Shown in pieces: positions 35,101 through 46,017 of a stretch of 64,000 bases of DNA. The notes under the pieces were generated by a model, which did not search any database, had not been told where the DNA came from, and saw nothing but the letters and a program-made list of their open reading frames with translations. Positions within the stretch are counted from its first letter, which is position 1. Each line of letters begins with the position of its first letter. The stretch lies in assembly GCA_942486035.1 (NCBI GenBank), contig CALNXK010000030.1:1729501-1793500 (forward strand), in the 5' to 3' direction. Position numbers and translations under genes: made by a program. This stretch comes from Porites lobata. Its lineage: Eukaryota > Cnidaria > Anthozoa > Scleractinia > Poritidae.

Positions 35101-38100
35101 ATCTTTTATCATATTCTCTCAACGCATTCTTTAAGGAAATGTATAGAGATCAGTTTGGAGAATTCGTATGTGGATATTGGGGCTTAAGGGGTTAAACATT
35201 CTTTCCTAGCAGCTTCCTACCACTTCTACGTTGGAGAGAATGAGGTAACACATGTAGGCCAACCAGCAAATTAGCATGATGCAAGGATCTGGTGACTCAA
35301 AACACTTCTTTTTTACAATCTTTGGAGGAGAATTTTGGATTGACCTTAAACACCACTTTATCATGTTTTTATTTGTGATTAAGAAAAGCATTCTTTACAG
35401 ACTGACCATGTCCTTTACACAGACTAGAGAAAGAGTCATACCATCAGTTCATTCAACAGTCTTTTTAGTTCAGTTACGTGTAGTTTTTAATAATCTTAGC
35501 CCCCGGGACCAGAGCCCTATCGCTTTGATAGCACTAAGCCAGTTGTAAGCACAGTTAAATCAGTTTGGTCCAGATTTTGGACACAATAGCTGATTAGATC
35601 CTAATGACAATCGTACAGATGTTCCAATTTATTGGTTGACAAGAATAGGACATGACAGAATATTTCAAATTGTTTTGTTTATGTTAGGATAACAATGTAC
35701 TCTGTTCTTGCGATGCTAAAAGTTTTGAAACAGTAATGACAGAAAGTACCCGCAAGAATTTAAAAAAATGGGCGACAGAGAGGATTAGAATAGCTCATGG
35801 CAAACAACTGACATTATGTTCTATTTCATGGGTGCAACCTAGAATGTTCTTGAAGTCTTGTAGACTGGGAATAGAAATATTATTGTTGTCGTTACAGCTT
35901 TACTGATATTGCTGGACTGTGTGTACGATTTAATTAAGTGAGATCAGCAAGTATCTCTAAAGTCCTATTACTAATGACTTTTTTTTATCCAGTTAACGCC
36001 CTTATTCTGAAATGGTATGCAGAAGACTTTGTTGTTTATGCTAGTAAAGTAAGCTTACAGAGTTGCAAATTATATTTTAGAGCAAAATTTGCCAAAATTA
36101 TTACCATATTGTTTGTCACATTTCCAGCATTACTTTATGTGCCACTGTCCATATGATCACAATAGGAGACCTTCAATTTGATTGGTTCAAAATGTAATCC
36201 AATAAAAATGTTCAATGGTGATAGTAAAGTATTTATGGCATCGCTTCTTACCAGAGGTTTTTTCTCAAGGCTTTGCTGCTTGTGACTTCGGCCAAAGACC
36301 AAAGATCTGTTGGCCTATGTCCAATACCGAAGCATCCAGCTGCATACAAGCCAAAAAAGACTCTGGTACCCATAGTATCCTCACGTCCCCTGAAATAAAG
36401 AAAGTTCTTACCTTAATGTTTTGTAGACAGGTGCGGCAATCTGTGGTGGGATATTAATGAAGCGTTCATTAATGAGGAATCCAATGGCATGTTGTCCTTC
36501 CATCACCTCCGTGAACTCTTCTCTTGTTTCTTTTGATCCTGACTCTTTACAGTTATCTAACAGAAACTTTTTTAGCTCCCTAACAGCATCATTATCCTAT
36601 GTGAGAGCAAAGAGAGGAAACAAAACAAAGTAGGTTGTAGTTAAAACAAAGTTACATAGCAGGGCTGCAAATAACGGACAACAGGTTGCCGGTCATGAAG
36701 ACCGGCCAAATATTTTTTAGCCCGGACAAACCCCGATTCTGGACGGTCAAATAATGAATACTAATAATTCTTTTTTGCCATATCCAGTTATGCTGGCAAT
36801 AGATCGTTATTACTGCATTGACGTTCACATTTTTGACAGCAAATTAGTGAAAAATGCATTCGCACGTTGTAGAGTTCCTTTCCGCGGTTTTCGGGCGTTT
36901 TAATGTTACGTTCTACCTTGAGTATCATTGCATGGCGGTGTCTGAAGTCTCTAGAGGTAAAAAGTGAAGCGTAAATCCTTTTCAAACTCCCAAGGTTCAG
37001 GAAACGGAATACACATACAGTTCAGCAAACTTTAGAAAATTAAAAAAAAAAAAAAATTGGGTTATTTTACAAAATCTGCACACGCTTGTTTTACGTTGAT
37101 GTTCCGAAATGAACATCGGTGAAACTTGATCTTTTTCCTTGCCTGGCATGTGATCGAAAGTCACTTCTTCAAAGAAGAATCGTCGCTGATATTTTCGGCA
37201 AAGAAGTTGATTTGCATTGGCGAGAAGTTTGTTCCACAAACAGCGTGTTGATGATCAGAAGTCCATAAATAAATTTGGGTCATCGCGCAACATTTTATCG
37301 CGAAGGGGTCAAATGTCAACAGAAATTTGCATAAAGTTGTTTACAAGAACGAGAATCTAGCGCCGCGATAGACGACGACCTTCCCTCTTGAGTAGTTTAA
37401 ATTTTTATCAGACCATTCTGGAATCGAGTCTGCAAACGAGATTCATGTTCGATATAAAAAGAAATCGATGCGCTAACATTTATTCCCGGAGAAACACAGG
37501 ACGACCTGTTGAGAATTGCGATCGATTTGCCTGAATTCCTTGAATTCCCAAAGAAGGTCACATTGCTGATTACAGCAAAGCCGAAAGTACAGTATGACTT
37601 GCAACGTTGCGTTACTTTCCAACTCAGTTTGTTATTCACTTTGCTGCGTTAGATTACGACATGACGACATGAAATTAATTTATTGCGGCGTTCTTTTTCT
37701 TAGAAGGGTTTAGTACAAAGCAGCAAAAAACGCCAAAGAAAAAGAAATCATTACAGCGTTATAGAGCATTAAGCGACAACTGTGTAAGTGTTTGTATCCA
37801 AAAATGACCGGTCAAAATGACCGGCAAGACCGGAGTTTGACCGGTCAAGTCCGCGATCAGGCCGGACATTGTCCGTTGACCGGCCGTTATTTGCAGCCCT
37901 GCATAGGGCCAATAACACATCATGCTCTTTGCTCTCACTTGATGCTTTTTCAAATTAACTACTGTTGTAACACCATACACATCTTCTTCTGATTCATGAG
38001 TTTCCTCGTCATGATCTTTACTTTCACCATTGCTTTCTTGATCTTCGTCATCGACAACCTTTCAAATCAAAGTAATATTATAGATCACAAAAAATGATAA

Positions 38101-39284
38101 TTTGAACATCATTCCAATAATATTACAGTTTCATTGAAAATTATTCTTGACATACCTTTATAACTGTAGAAACTTCTGGTTGGGAAATGATCAGATCGCA
38201 AAGCTTTGAAAGATTAACAGCACTCTTTTGAAATAACTGCAAAAAGAAATGTAAACAAACCATTATCATTAGATTATGAATAATAAACATAGAACAATGT
38301 TTGCAAAGAGGTGAGGGTTCAGGGTACCAACCCGGTGAACGCTAGTTTCCATATCTCAAACCGCCCTTGGATTCCTTGTGATGCCTACACAAAGTAATTG
38401 CATATAATGTATACATATGTGAGTGAGCCCTGACCATAGTGATTAGGGTTAAGCACTAACAATACTGATTAGGGTTAAGCACTGACCATACTGATTAGGG
38501 TTAAGCACTTAGAATAGTGATTAGGGTTAACGGTTAGCTTTTATTTAGGGTTAGGGCTTTCGCTACAGTAGTTAAATTAGGGCATGAGACTACAGATTTA
38601 GCACTCCGGGATCGATTCCTGCTCTTGACTCGAACATTTTTTTTTTTCCGTTAAAATTGAAGAGACTTGCACTTTGACGACATTTGTTGGGCAGAAACTA
38701 AGTCTCTGAGTCAAGAAACTTAGAAAGTTCATGTAAGTGTAAGTGAGATATGGAAACAAGTGCTTAGTTCAGGGGTGTGATTATGGTCAACCATCCCTGA
38801 GAAAGACTAATATTAGCCAGTCACCCGTGTCTCAGATTAAGTATATTTCTCATACCCTTAGCCTTGTTTTGTACGTACGTAGCTTGCATTTTTCATTAAC
38901 CACAAGCTATATTTTACAGTACAGTTAATGGTCATAAAAAAAGTTCATCCCACCTGTTGCAAAAGACATCGTATCCCACTGAAATCTTCTTCTGTTGGCG
39001 GAAAGGCTTCAAATTCAACAGGAATCTCCTATCAAATGACCAAGAAACAGTACATATCATACAATCACGTGTTTTTTGTTTTTTGAGAGGTTGCAAGTGC
39101 AACACGAAAGCTGATGATTAAAACAAGAATAAAGGCAAACCATATTCTCGTCAAAGCTTTCATCTGATGTATCTGCATCATCCTCTGAATATGAATCTTC
39201 ATCAGAATCTTCATTACTGCTGTCTTGTCTTCTTTTTTCTCCTTTCTTCCAATCGTTATCTTCGTCCGACTCCGAATCGGCCAT
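32101..39284 (-). CDS. BCCIP: BRCA2 and CDKN1A-interacting protein (BCCIP)
   Basis: Nuclear protein; in human it binds BRCA2 and p21 and takes part in cell-cycle control and repair. The yeast relative Bcp1 is a chaperone for a 60S ribosomal protein. Exons: 39284-39141, 39028-38954, 38236-38156, 38058-37939, 36596-36412, 34810-34783, 34178-34017, 32274-32101. All junctions keep frame and give 322 residues, close to the human length. The N-terminus (about 1-48) is very acidic and serine-rich. Family signatures are INERFINIPPQIAAPVY near residue 155, a lysine-rich loop TNKKGKKAKKPK, and near the C-terminus VGGKWTSDD followed by YRTVLVLSTDKFDEAL. The first donor is the weak GTTTGC. Intron 4 (36597-37938) holds a 1.24-kb hAT-like element. 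The start codon lies in AAGATGGCC, a YY1-like context. Confidence 0.95.
33021..33770. mobile_element. Tc1/pogo-like MITE, family D, interrupted copy
   Basis: Starts TACGGTCGACTACCGATAAC and ends with CTATCGGGAGATGACTGTA. Its middle aligns with 13703-14332, but a foreign segment at about 33090-33266 interrupts the left part. Confidence 0.7.
33090..33266 (-). repeat. GCCATTTCCGAGTT repeat, copy 2, nested
   Basis: Inverted ends ACTTCCAAGTTCCGAAAACC and GGGAACTCGGAAATGGCC. Inserted within the family D copy at 33021-33770. Confidence 0.7.
34984..35196 (+). mobile_element. TTAACCC repeat family, most complete copy
   Basis: About 213 bp with inverted ends TTAACCCTTTAAGTCCCA and GGGCTTAAGGGGTTAA. 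Internal blocks are GACCAACATCAATTTTCTCC, AAATGCTTTGATCTTTTA and TTCTCTCAA. No coding capacity; probably a MITE. Confidence 0.75.
36660..37901. mobile_element. non-autonomous hAT-like element, 1.24 kb, CATAG duplication
   Basis: Inverted ends CAGGGCTGCAAATAACGG and CCGTTATTTGCAGCCCTG are flanked by CATAG on both sides. Just inside lie repeated subterminal motifs ACCGGTC/GACCGG, several at each end. Open frames inside show no transposase. It sits in BCCIP intron 4. Confidence 0.8.
38441..38545 (+). repeat. 26-bp minisatellite with TTAGGG
   Basis: Units GATTAGGGTTAAGCACT start at 38441, 38467, 38493 and 38519, exactly 26 bp apart; TTAGGGTTAGGG follows near 38553. Confidence 0.85.
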
Positions 39285-39504
39285 CTTGAATTTACGATTT
39301 CACGGTTGATACTGTATGTAAGCTCACCCTCGACCCATTTCGCCCCAGTCCAGTTGAAGCCGAGGAAGCACTGGGGATGAAATGGGTTCGCTTTGCGAAA
39401 CAAAACACAAAATGGCGGATGATTGAAGGAAAACACGAAGGCAATTTTCCCGCTAGTTAAACTTGTCATGTTTGTAAAAGCATATTCAGGAGAATTCATC
39501 CAAG
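39285..39504. promoter_or_regulatory. bidirectional promoter, BCCIP / CACUL1
   Basis: Divergent spacer between the BCCIP start and the CACUL1 5' region. It contains AAAATGGCGG at 39409-39418, a YY1-type site; the BCCIP start itself lies in AAGATGGCC. The CACUL1 start is not fixed. Confidence 0.55.
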
Positions 39505-39677
39505 ATGACTACTAATACTATGTCAGAAAACTCGCTGCTTAGGCAGGCAAGAGGTACAACTTGTCAACGATGAAAAAGTGGCTGAAGTTCATATTTTGTT
39601 CGCTTGTGGGCTAGTCTGCTAAATCTTTGTCGAAATACCTAAAATGTCTGTGACTTTTGCCTTGTAGTTTTTTTAAG

Positions 39678-42600
39678 TGATGATGACTACATGAATTTAC
39701 ACTGGCCAAAGCTGGAAAGTGCAATTTTGTTAATTTTACGACAGAGTCCTGGGCAATTTATACCTATTTCCTATGAAGAAATGTACAGGTATTTTATAAT
39801 TTTGTTAATGTTTATATGCAACTAAACTAATTACAGACCTGCCAACCCTTTATAAAGGAAAATCTGGAGACTCTCAAAAAAATCTGGAGATTCTACAAAA
39901 AGTAGTAAGATTATATATATATTTTTCCCAATCAATAGTTACCCTTAATAGTAGCCCTTAGGTACCACTTTTATTTTCTACAGGAGCCCATAACTATGGG
40001 CTCCTGTTTTCTAGCACTCCAGTTGACATGCTTGTCTGAACAATTACAACCCGATGTGGGTGCAAGATGATAAGATGTGATGCCCAAATGGAGCGATTTG
40101 ACTTTTTCTTTGCTTTGCATCTTGGAGATCGGCTATATTCCCACACCGATAATCTATCTAAGGATCTTCAGGGTACTAAGATGGCTGCTGTCAGTGGGCA
40201 ACACCTGACAAATGCAACAAAGGAGATGCTCACAAAAATTCACACTGATCAGAGCTTTGACCATTTCCTGCTAATGTTGCCCCAAGAGTGAAGGCTTGCT
40301 TGGTGAACCAACACTTCCAAGAAAGCGATGCACTCTGGCCAGACTGGAGGTTGGTGCTGGTGCACCAAGCTACCCCCAAACTGCCAAAGATCACCTAAGA
40401 AGGATCTATTATGAGACTATTGATCTTATCGTCAAGGCTATTGATCAGCACGTTAACCACGAAAGCTTCAGCTCCTATACCGAGATGGATACCTTCTTGA
40501 TTAAAGCTGCTAATGGCGACGACTATGAGGCAGAGTTCAAGTTTCTTGAAGTATCATACAGCAAAGATGTTGATACAGGGGCACTACCTGGGCATCCACA
40601 TATTTTGAAAGTTTTAAAGTGAGGAGAAAATATCATGTTTTGACTAAATCCTGTTGGTGGTGTGAAAGTTTCCAGAACCAGAAGAGAAGCTAATTCAGGA
40701 ATTCAAAACTATCTGTAAGTTGCTTGCTGTAAACCCTGCTACCCGCACTGCTAGTAAGCGTTCATTCCCATCTGTGCGGTGTCTGAAGATGTGGCTTTGA
40801 TCCAGGATGGGTGACGAAAGGTTTAGCAACCTAGCAGTGTTGAATGGTGACAAGACAGTGGAAAACAGACAGTGTCTTTATAGCCAACATCGCACAGGAG
40901 TTTGTTTCCTGCAATGAGAACCGCAAGAGAAACTTTGGCATTGTACACAACTTTAAAAAGTAGCAATCTTTATAGGAAGGTTTATTTAACATATTGGCTA
41001 TAATGCATACTACAACCTGTGACAACATTTATGTTACATTTGTTGAGGCTGTAAATAACATGGTGGGCAAATGCATTATAAATGGCGGAGCAATGAACTT
41101 AATGTTTCTTTGTATTAGCCAGATTTGTCTCTGCAATCCCTGATATTAAACAAACCCTTTTTTCCATTAAGGACATTAACTGTATACTGTATTTAAATAT
41201 TATCTCGCTTTATTTGTGTTCCCTCTTTTAACAAGATACCGTCATTTCTTTCATGGCTCTAAGAGGCTGTGAAGAGGTTATCACTAGGACAAAACTTATA
41301 AAGCAAGGGGTCATTTCTTCTGTATAAACCAGCCTTATGGCCAAAATGTTAGACAAAGTGCCATCAAGGCTCAAACAGACACTAACATTCACCGTTAAAT
41401 TTTCACTATTATTCAGCAAAGTAGCATTTCACCTCAGAGTAATTTTTCTCAAGAAACCATGGGATTAGGAGGTTTGTCATTTGGCTGTGACAAAATGTAA
41501 AAAATCGTGAGACAAACAGCAGAATCTTGAGAGTTGGCAGGTCTATTACAGTGTAGCTTATAATGTCTCTCAACCAGTGTTGACATAAAATTGTTGAATA
41601 TGCCAAGATTTGTTTTTTACTTCTATTTTTGCCTCTAAGCATGAAAATATGCCACCTCTTGACTCTAAGCCATTTGATTGATTTACAGTCGTTTTGCTTA
41701 TGTGTTGTTATAAACCCAACGTCATGTTTCCTAGCATATTAAGTTGTTTTGCTAACACATTGGTGAATTCCCTGACTTCTTGATCAATGGCTTAAAGAAA
41801 GAGATATACACATGTATATTGAGACTAACTGTGTTGTGTCTGAAGGAACGAGGTATATACATGTGTAGTGCTTGTAAGCGAAACAACTTAAGATGTTAGT
41901 GACATTAACAAAACAACCGGTCACCATTAGGGGGTTAAGAGGTGACTCCTAGGATCGACACAGAGGCCCCATCTATTCACAGAAAAAAATGGTTTTTCAG
42001 TGAAACCAAATATCCTTAGTATTTCATTTTATTTTGGTTACCAACACTTTGTTTGATCAGTGAAAAATGTGGGAAAATAAAGGGGATCATCATCATTGCT
42101 TTCTTTCCTGGTGGCTCAAAACTCTTTGAAATACATGGAGGTCCCTGTACTCCCCCTATGAGAGGGATGTAGCTCCCTTCCCATACCTACTTCTATACAC
42201 CATTTTGCCATGTGAAAGACACTGCTTTTGATCTAAACAGTTGCCGAAAACCCTGGACTCTCTTCACTAATATGTAAGAGATTTGTTTGTGTGTTTCAAA
42301 AAGCAGATGTTGTGCAAAATTGTTGCAGTTTAAAAGAATATGTATAAATATTTGTGTAAACAGCAAAACCAGATCTAAGAGAAGCAAGAACTTAAAGGTT
42401 TACCTGTTAAAAACACTTTTCTTCTTTCTCCTCTCTTTTCTAACTTTTTTTAGCACTGTTTATAAATGTGTATGCCAGCAGTATGCCGACAGGATGTACA
42501 GCAACCTTATTGAACTTGTAGCTACCTATCTTAGACGTGTTTCTATGGAGCTTCAGGTGAGTAAAGTTGGACCATATCAAAGCACTGGTATTGCCCCTTG

Positions 42601-45600
42601 GTCTAATAGTAAGCCTAAATGTTCAGACTGAGATGGACTTTGGGAAAGTTTGGATTAAATTCCAATAGTACTACCACTTATTGGGGACCCATGCAGAGAA
42701 CCAGGTGACTCACCCCATAATTAGGAGACTTTAAAACCTTAAAAGTCCCAAGAATGACCAACATCAAGGTTACGAGAAAAAATAATAAATGATCACTTAA
42801 GGAAATATGCCTTGATCTTTTAACAAATTCTCTCAACCAATTTTTCAAGTGTGGAGAATTGGTATGTTGATCTTGGGGCTTAAATGGCTATATAATCTAG
42901 GATTGCTGGGATATGTGGTTTTAGATGTGACTGTGATGTGATTTCCCGTACATTAACTTTTGCATCATTTCTTCTTTGTTGATTTTTTTTAAGGAAACCC
43001 CTAAAGAAGCATATCTAGAAAAGTTTCATTTTGTGATGGAACAGTTTTTTCAAGCTGTCAGTGGCATAGTTGCCATCTTCAGTTACATGGTAAGATTTTA
43101 ACTACTTCTTTTATGTTTCACCAATGTACAACATACCTTAACCTTGAGAGACTGAGTATATATACATAGATTACTAAAAAGAAAAATTAGTTTGGTTCAA
43201 GACATGGCAAAATTTTGAAGGTACAGTTGAGTAAAAAGCCAGCTTGACTAAAAAAGAGCCTACTTAGCTTTTCCTTAGCTACATCCTTACAGCTCTCCCT
43301 TGCAAACAAGACAATTCTGGTTTTTGGTGTAGATTTTGAATTTCATGCTTGTCAAGATATATTTTTTTGCTTAGAAGACATCTTTGTGTATTTTAGTGAC
43401 ATTATTTTAAAGATCCAATAAGTACTAATCCTGCTTTTACACCTTAGAACCGTTTCTACGTCACAACAAAGCTTCAAACTGATTTGAAGACTGAATTGGG
43501 GAAACTCTTCACAACTCTTGTTGCTGACAATGACTCTCTTTTCAGTAAGTACATTCAAGCTGTTAAATATTAAAATTATTATATAGATTGATTTGCTTCT
43601 AAGGATTATAAAGAAGCAAAATGATTAAGCTTGAGCTTTTATTTTAAGTTTTTTCCTCCCCATTCTTTTCGTATCCTAATCCGTTTTTTTCTTGTTTGTT
43701 GGAAGTTTATCAGACTCTGTCATAAGAAATGTTTTAACAAAACCTGCGGTGTAAACTTCATAACTGGAGGCCATGAGCAGAGATACCAGGTTTTTCTTGC
43801 TGGTCAAATTACCTTTTTTGGGTGGGAGTCTAGTTATTCATAGCATTGTCTTTGACCTTGCTACAACCAGATGAAACAGTCTACGTCCAATCGAGCACAT
43901 CAGATCAATTATTAATTATTAAAGAGAACATTGGAAGCCTGATTTTTTTGCTTTTTTTGAAGCTATTATTTTGATCATAATAAAAAGTCAACTCTCTCTT
44001 CATGGACATCTCTATAAGATGGACACCTCTGTAAAATGGACACCTAGAGATGGTGCCTGCCTTTCTTTACTCCCTTGTTTTGACTCCCGTTAAGACGGGC
44101 ATTTCTCTAAGACGGACACATAGTATCGCTCCTTAAGGTGTCTGTCTTAGAGAGAGTTGACAGTAAGTTCAAGGGTCACATGCATGATTGTCATAGCTGT
44201 ATTGTCTATAATTATGTTGCAGCTGTTATTGAAGAGGTGTCATCCAAACCATTTGGTGCTGATCCTCAGGTTATGATGTCCATTGTTAAAGGACTCTACT
44301 CACTCAAACCAGGTGATGTACAAATCATTAATAAATTAATAAACAATTAATAAGATATCAAAAGGGTGGTTTTTGGCTACTGCACTTAGCACTGTAGTAA
44401 GAATCCTCGATTCATGTTGCAGCAGAAATACCACGGAAAAATGCCTTAAATGAAATAAACCACGTGCATTCATTGCCTGCTTGTCCCAATGAAATTGGAA
44501 TTTTTGGAAATGTTGGTTTTAGGGAGGGAGGGGAACGAGAGAACGAAGAGAAAAACCCTTGTACAAGACTGAGCACCAACAACAAACTCAACTCACAAAT
44601 GAACAGTGGTTCCAAGAATCGTACCCGTACTATGTTCATAGAACTGACAGGTAATTAAGCTGCGGCATGTTGCCCCAACAACCAAATAAATATCAAACCA
44701 TTTAGCCTGAAAAGTGCTTAAAAGGAATCTTCAAGAAATTACCAAACTTCAGTTTCTAACAAATTGCAAAGAAGTAGTACCATATAAAAGTACTTCTGAA
44801 GAGGCTTCATTTGAATGGTCACAACCTAGTATTCCGTCACAGATTCAAAAGTGAAGTTCAAAATTGCATGTCTTGGTATTACAACTGTTTCCACGTTCAT
44901 CTGCTCACTGGCACAACCATGCACCGTTGCAGCTTACATGTATTCATTTCCTCCTCTTGAAGGAGAGAAACCAAAATTTATTTTGTTTTGTTTTGCTTTC
45001 AGAGTTTTCATCACGTAATCCTGTCTTATTTGCACGATTTATTCCCAATCTTTTGCCACCAACGCAGTGTGAACAACTGCCATCTCTAATTCAAGAAGAC
45101 CGTATGTTACAAGAAGACCTAGTAACTAGTCAAGGTTTCTCAAGGTAAGAGACATGCGGTTTTTCAGGTTGCCTTTGTTTGTTCTGCCAAGCACAGGACT
45201 ACCAATACTTTTCTTGAGGAGCGAGGGGGGATAAAGTGGGGGGGGGGGGGGTTACTCCTGGGAATTGTTGGTGGGGGTGTGCCACCCGGTTCTCCAAATC
45301 CTGACCCTATTTGAGACCAAAAAATGGCATTTTCCACACCCGTTTTCAGACCTGGCATACGCAAAAATTATGTTAACATTACTTAAATTAGAACACCAAC
45401 AAAAAGATTTCTCAAAATCCATTTCGAATTGTCATTCGCCTATTACCTTTTCTTTCTTATTCATTTACAATTAAAACGACAAATACTTTCATACGTTCAT
45501 ACACTCCCATAGCTTCCTAGAAACCTATACCCGACTCCAGACCAAAATGGGCAAAGTCTGTACGGCGCAAAAAGGAGAGTGGGTGGGGGAAGGGGAAAGG

Positions 45601-46017
45601 GAGAAAAGCGCCAAAGGGACCCGCTCTCCCCACCCGCCCCCATTCCCCTTCCCACCAATCCCCTGCCCCCTTTCGACTTCCGCTAGGCAGGCTACGGAGA
45701 TATATACGTTTTTAAAGATACCGTAAAATTCCGAAAATACGCCCCTCCAAATATACGCCCCTCCAAAAATAATCCCCTCAAAAAGGACCTTTGAAAAATA
45801 TAAGCCACGAGGCTTATTTTCGGAATTTTACGGTATTTAGTATAATTGTGTATAATATATTAATTTTGACATGTTTTGAGATTGTATTGGTAAAGGGAAT
45901 GTACTAGGGAAGAATGAGTGTTTAAATATCATATCAAAATTATAAATGTGACTTTTTTTCTTTTACAGGGATGATACCGGAAAGAAAAGAAGAGGTGACG
46001 ATTTTCATGGCAGATAA
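39678..46017 (+). CDS. CACUL1: CDK2-associated cullin domain protein 1, 5' end unresolved
   Basis: In human, CACUL1 has a cullin-repeat-like domain, binds CDK2 and promotes its activity in G1/S. Exons: 39678-39788, 42454-42556, 42994-43089, 43448-43544, 44223-44312, 45003-45144, 45969-46017; all internal junctions keep frame (about 229 residues). Diagnostic stretches are HWPKLESAI, ISYEEMY, then VYKCVCQQYADRMYSNLI, IVKGLYSLKP, RFIPNLLPP and a basic tail ending GKKRRGDDFHGR. Human CACUL1 is about 369 residues because of a long disordered N-terminus. The first supported exon needs two bases from an upstream exon. The ATG at 39505 with the donor at 39554 leaves only one, so it does not fit. Initiation at the internal ATG at 39691 (MNLHWPKL) is possible. 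The first intron holds a 1.7-kb hAT element. Confidence 0.9.
39835..41544 (+). mobile_element. hAT DNA transposon, degenerate, with 5-bp target duplication
   Basis: The ends are perfect 12-bp inverted repeats AGACCTGCCAAC / GTTGGCAGGTCT, flanked on both sides by ATTAC (39830-39834 and 41545-41549). It lies in the first visible intron of CACUL1 and holds a broken hAT transposase. A 5-bp duplication fits the hAT5 subgroup rather than the usual 8 bp. Confidence 0.75.
40064..40880 (+). pseudogene. broken hAT transposase (ZMYM1/DUF4371-like)
   Basis: Two open stretches in different frames (40064-40288 and 40293-40619), then a third to about 40870, read as parts of a hAT transposase. Recognisable pieces are MERFDFFFALHLGDRLYSHT, the stretch around LPRKRCTLARLEVG with RRIYYETIDLI, and a C-terminal dimerisation motif ATRTASKRSFPSVRCLK. 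A frameshift near 40290 and stop codons, including one after KMW near 40799, break it. It is a relic of the ZMYM1-like class common in animal genomes and cannot encode an active enzyme. The element ends at 39835 and 41544 belong to it. Confidence 0.8.
42735..42889 (+). repeat. TTAACCC repeat family, deleted copy
   Basis: Shows the left block, TGCCTTGATCTTTTA, TTCTCTCAA and the right end GGGGCTTAA, with internal deletions. In a CACUL1 intron. Confidence 0.68.
43987..44161. mobile_element. 175-bp MITE with GTCAACTCTCTC ends
   Basis: Inverted GTCAACTCTCTC / GAGAGAGTTGAC. Inner motifs (T/A)AGA(T/C)GGACA(C/T) repeat. It ends 61 bp before CACUL1 exon 44223-44312. Confidence 0.78.
44779..44858 (-). 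repeat. dispersed copy of the 5585 repeat unit, inverted
   Basis: The reverse complement shows ACTTTTGAATCTGTGA and GACCATTCAAATGAAGCCTC. Confidence 0.65.
45719..45835. mobile_element. TACCGTA-ended MITE, family A, short copy
   Basis: 117 bp with the same inverted ends as the element at 5043. The interior is a tandem of ATACGCCCCTCCAA. Lies just before the last CACUL1 exon. Confidence 0.8.

Noticed and set aside
39505..39553. First exon of CACUL1 from ATG 39505
   Set aside because: Its phase does not match the next exon; kept only as a question.
42287..42631. 114-residue frame
   Set aside because: Only the part from 42454 to 42556 is the CACUL1 exon; flanks are intron.
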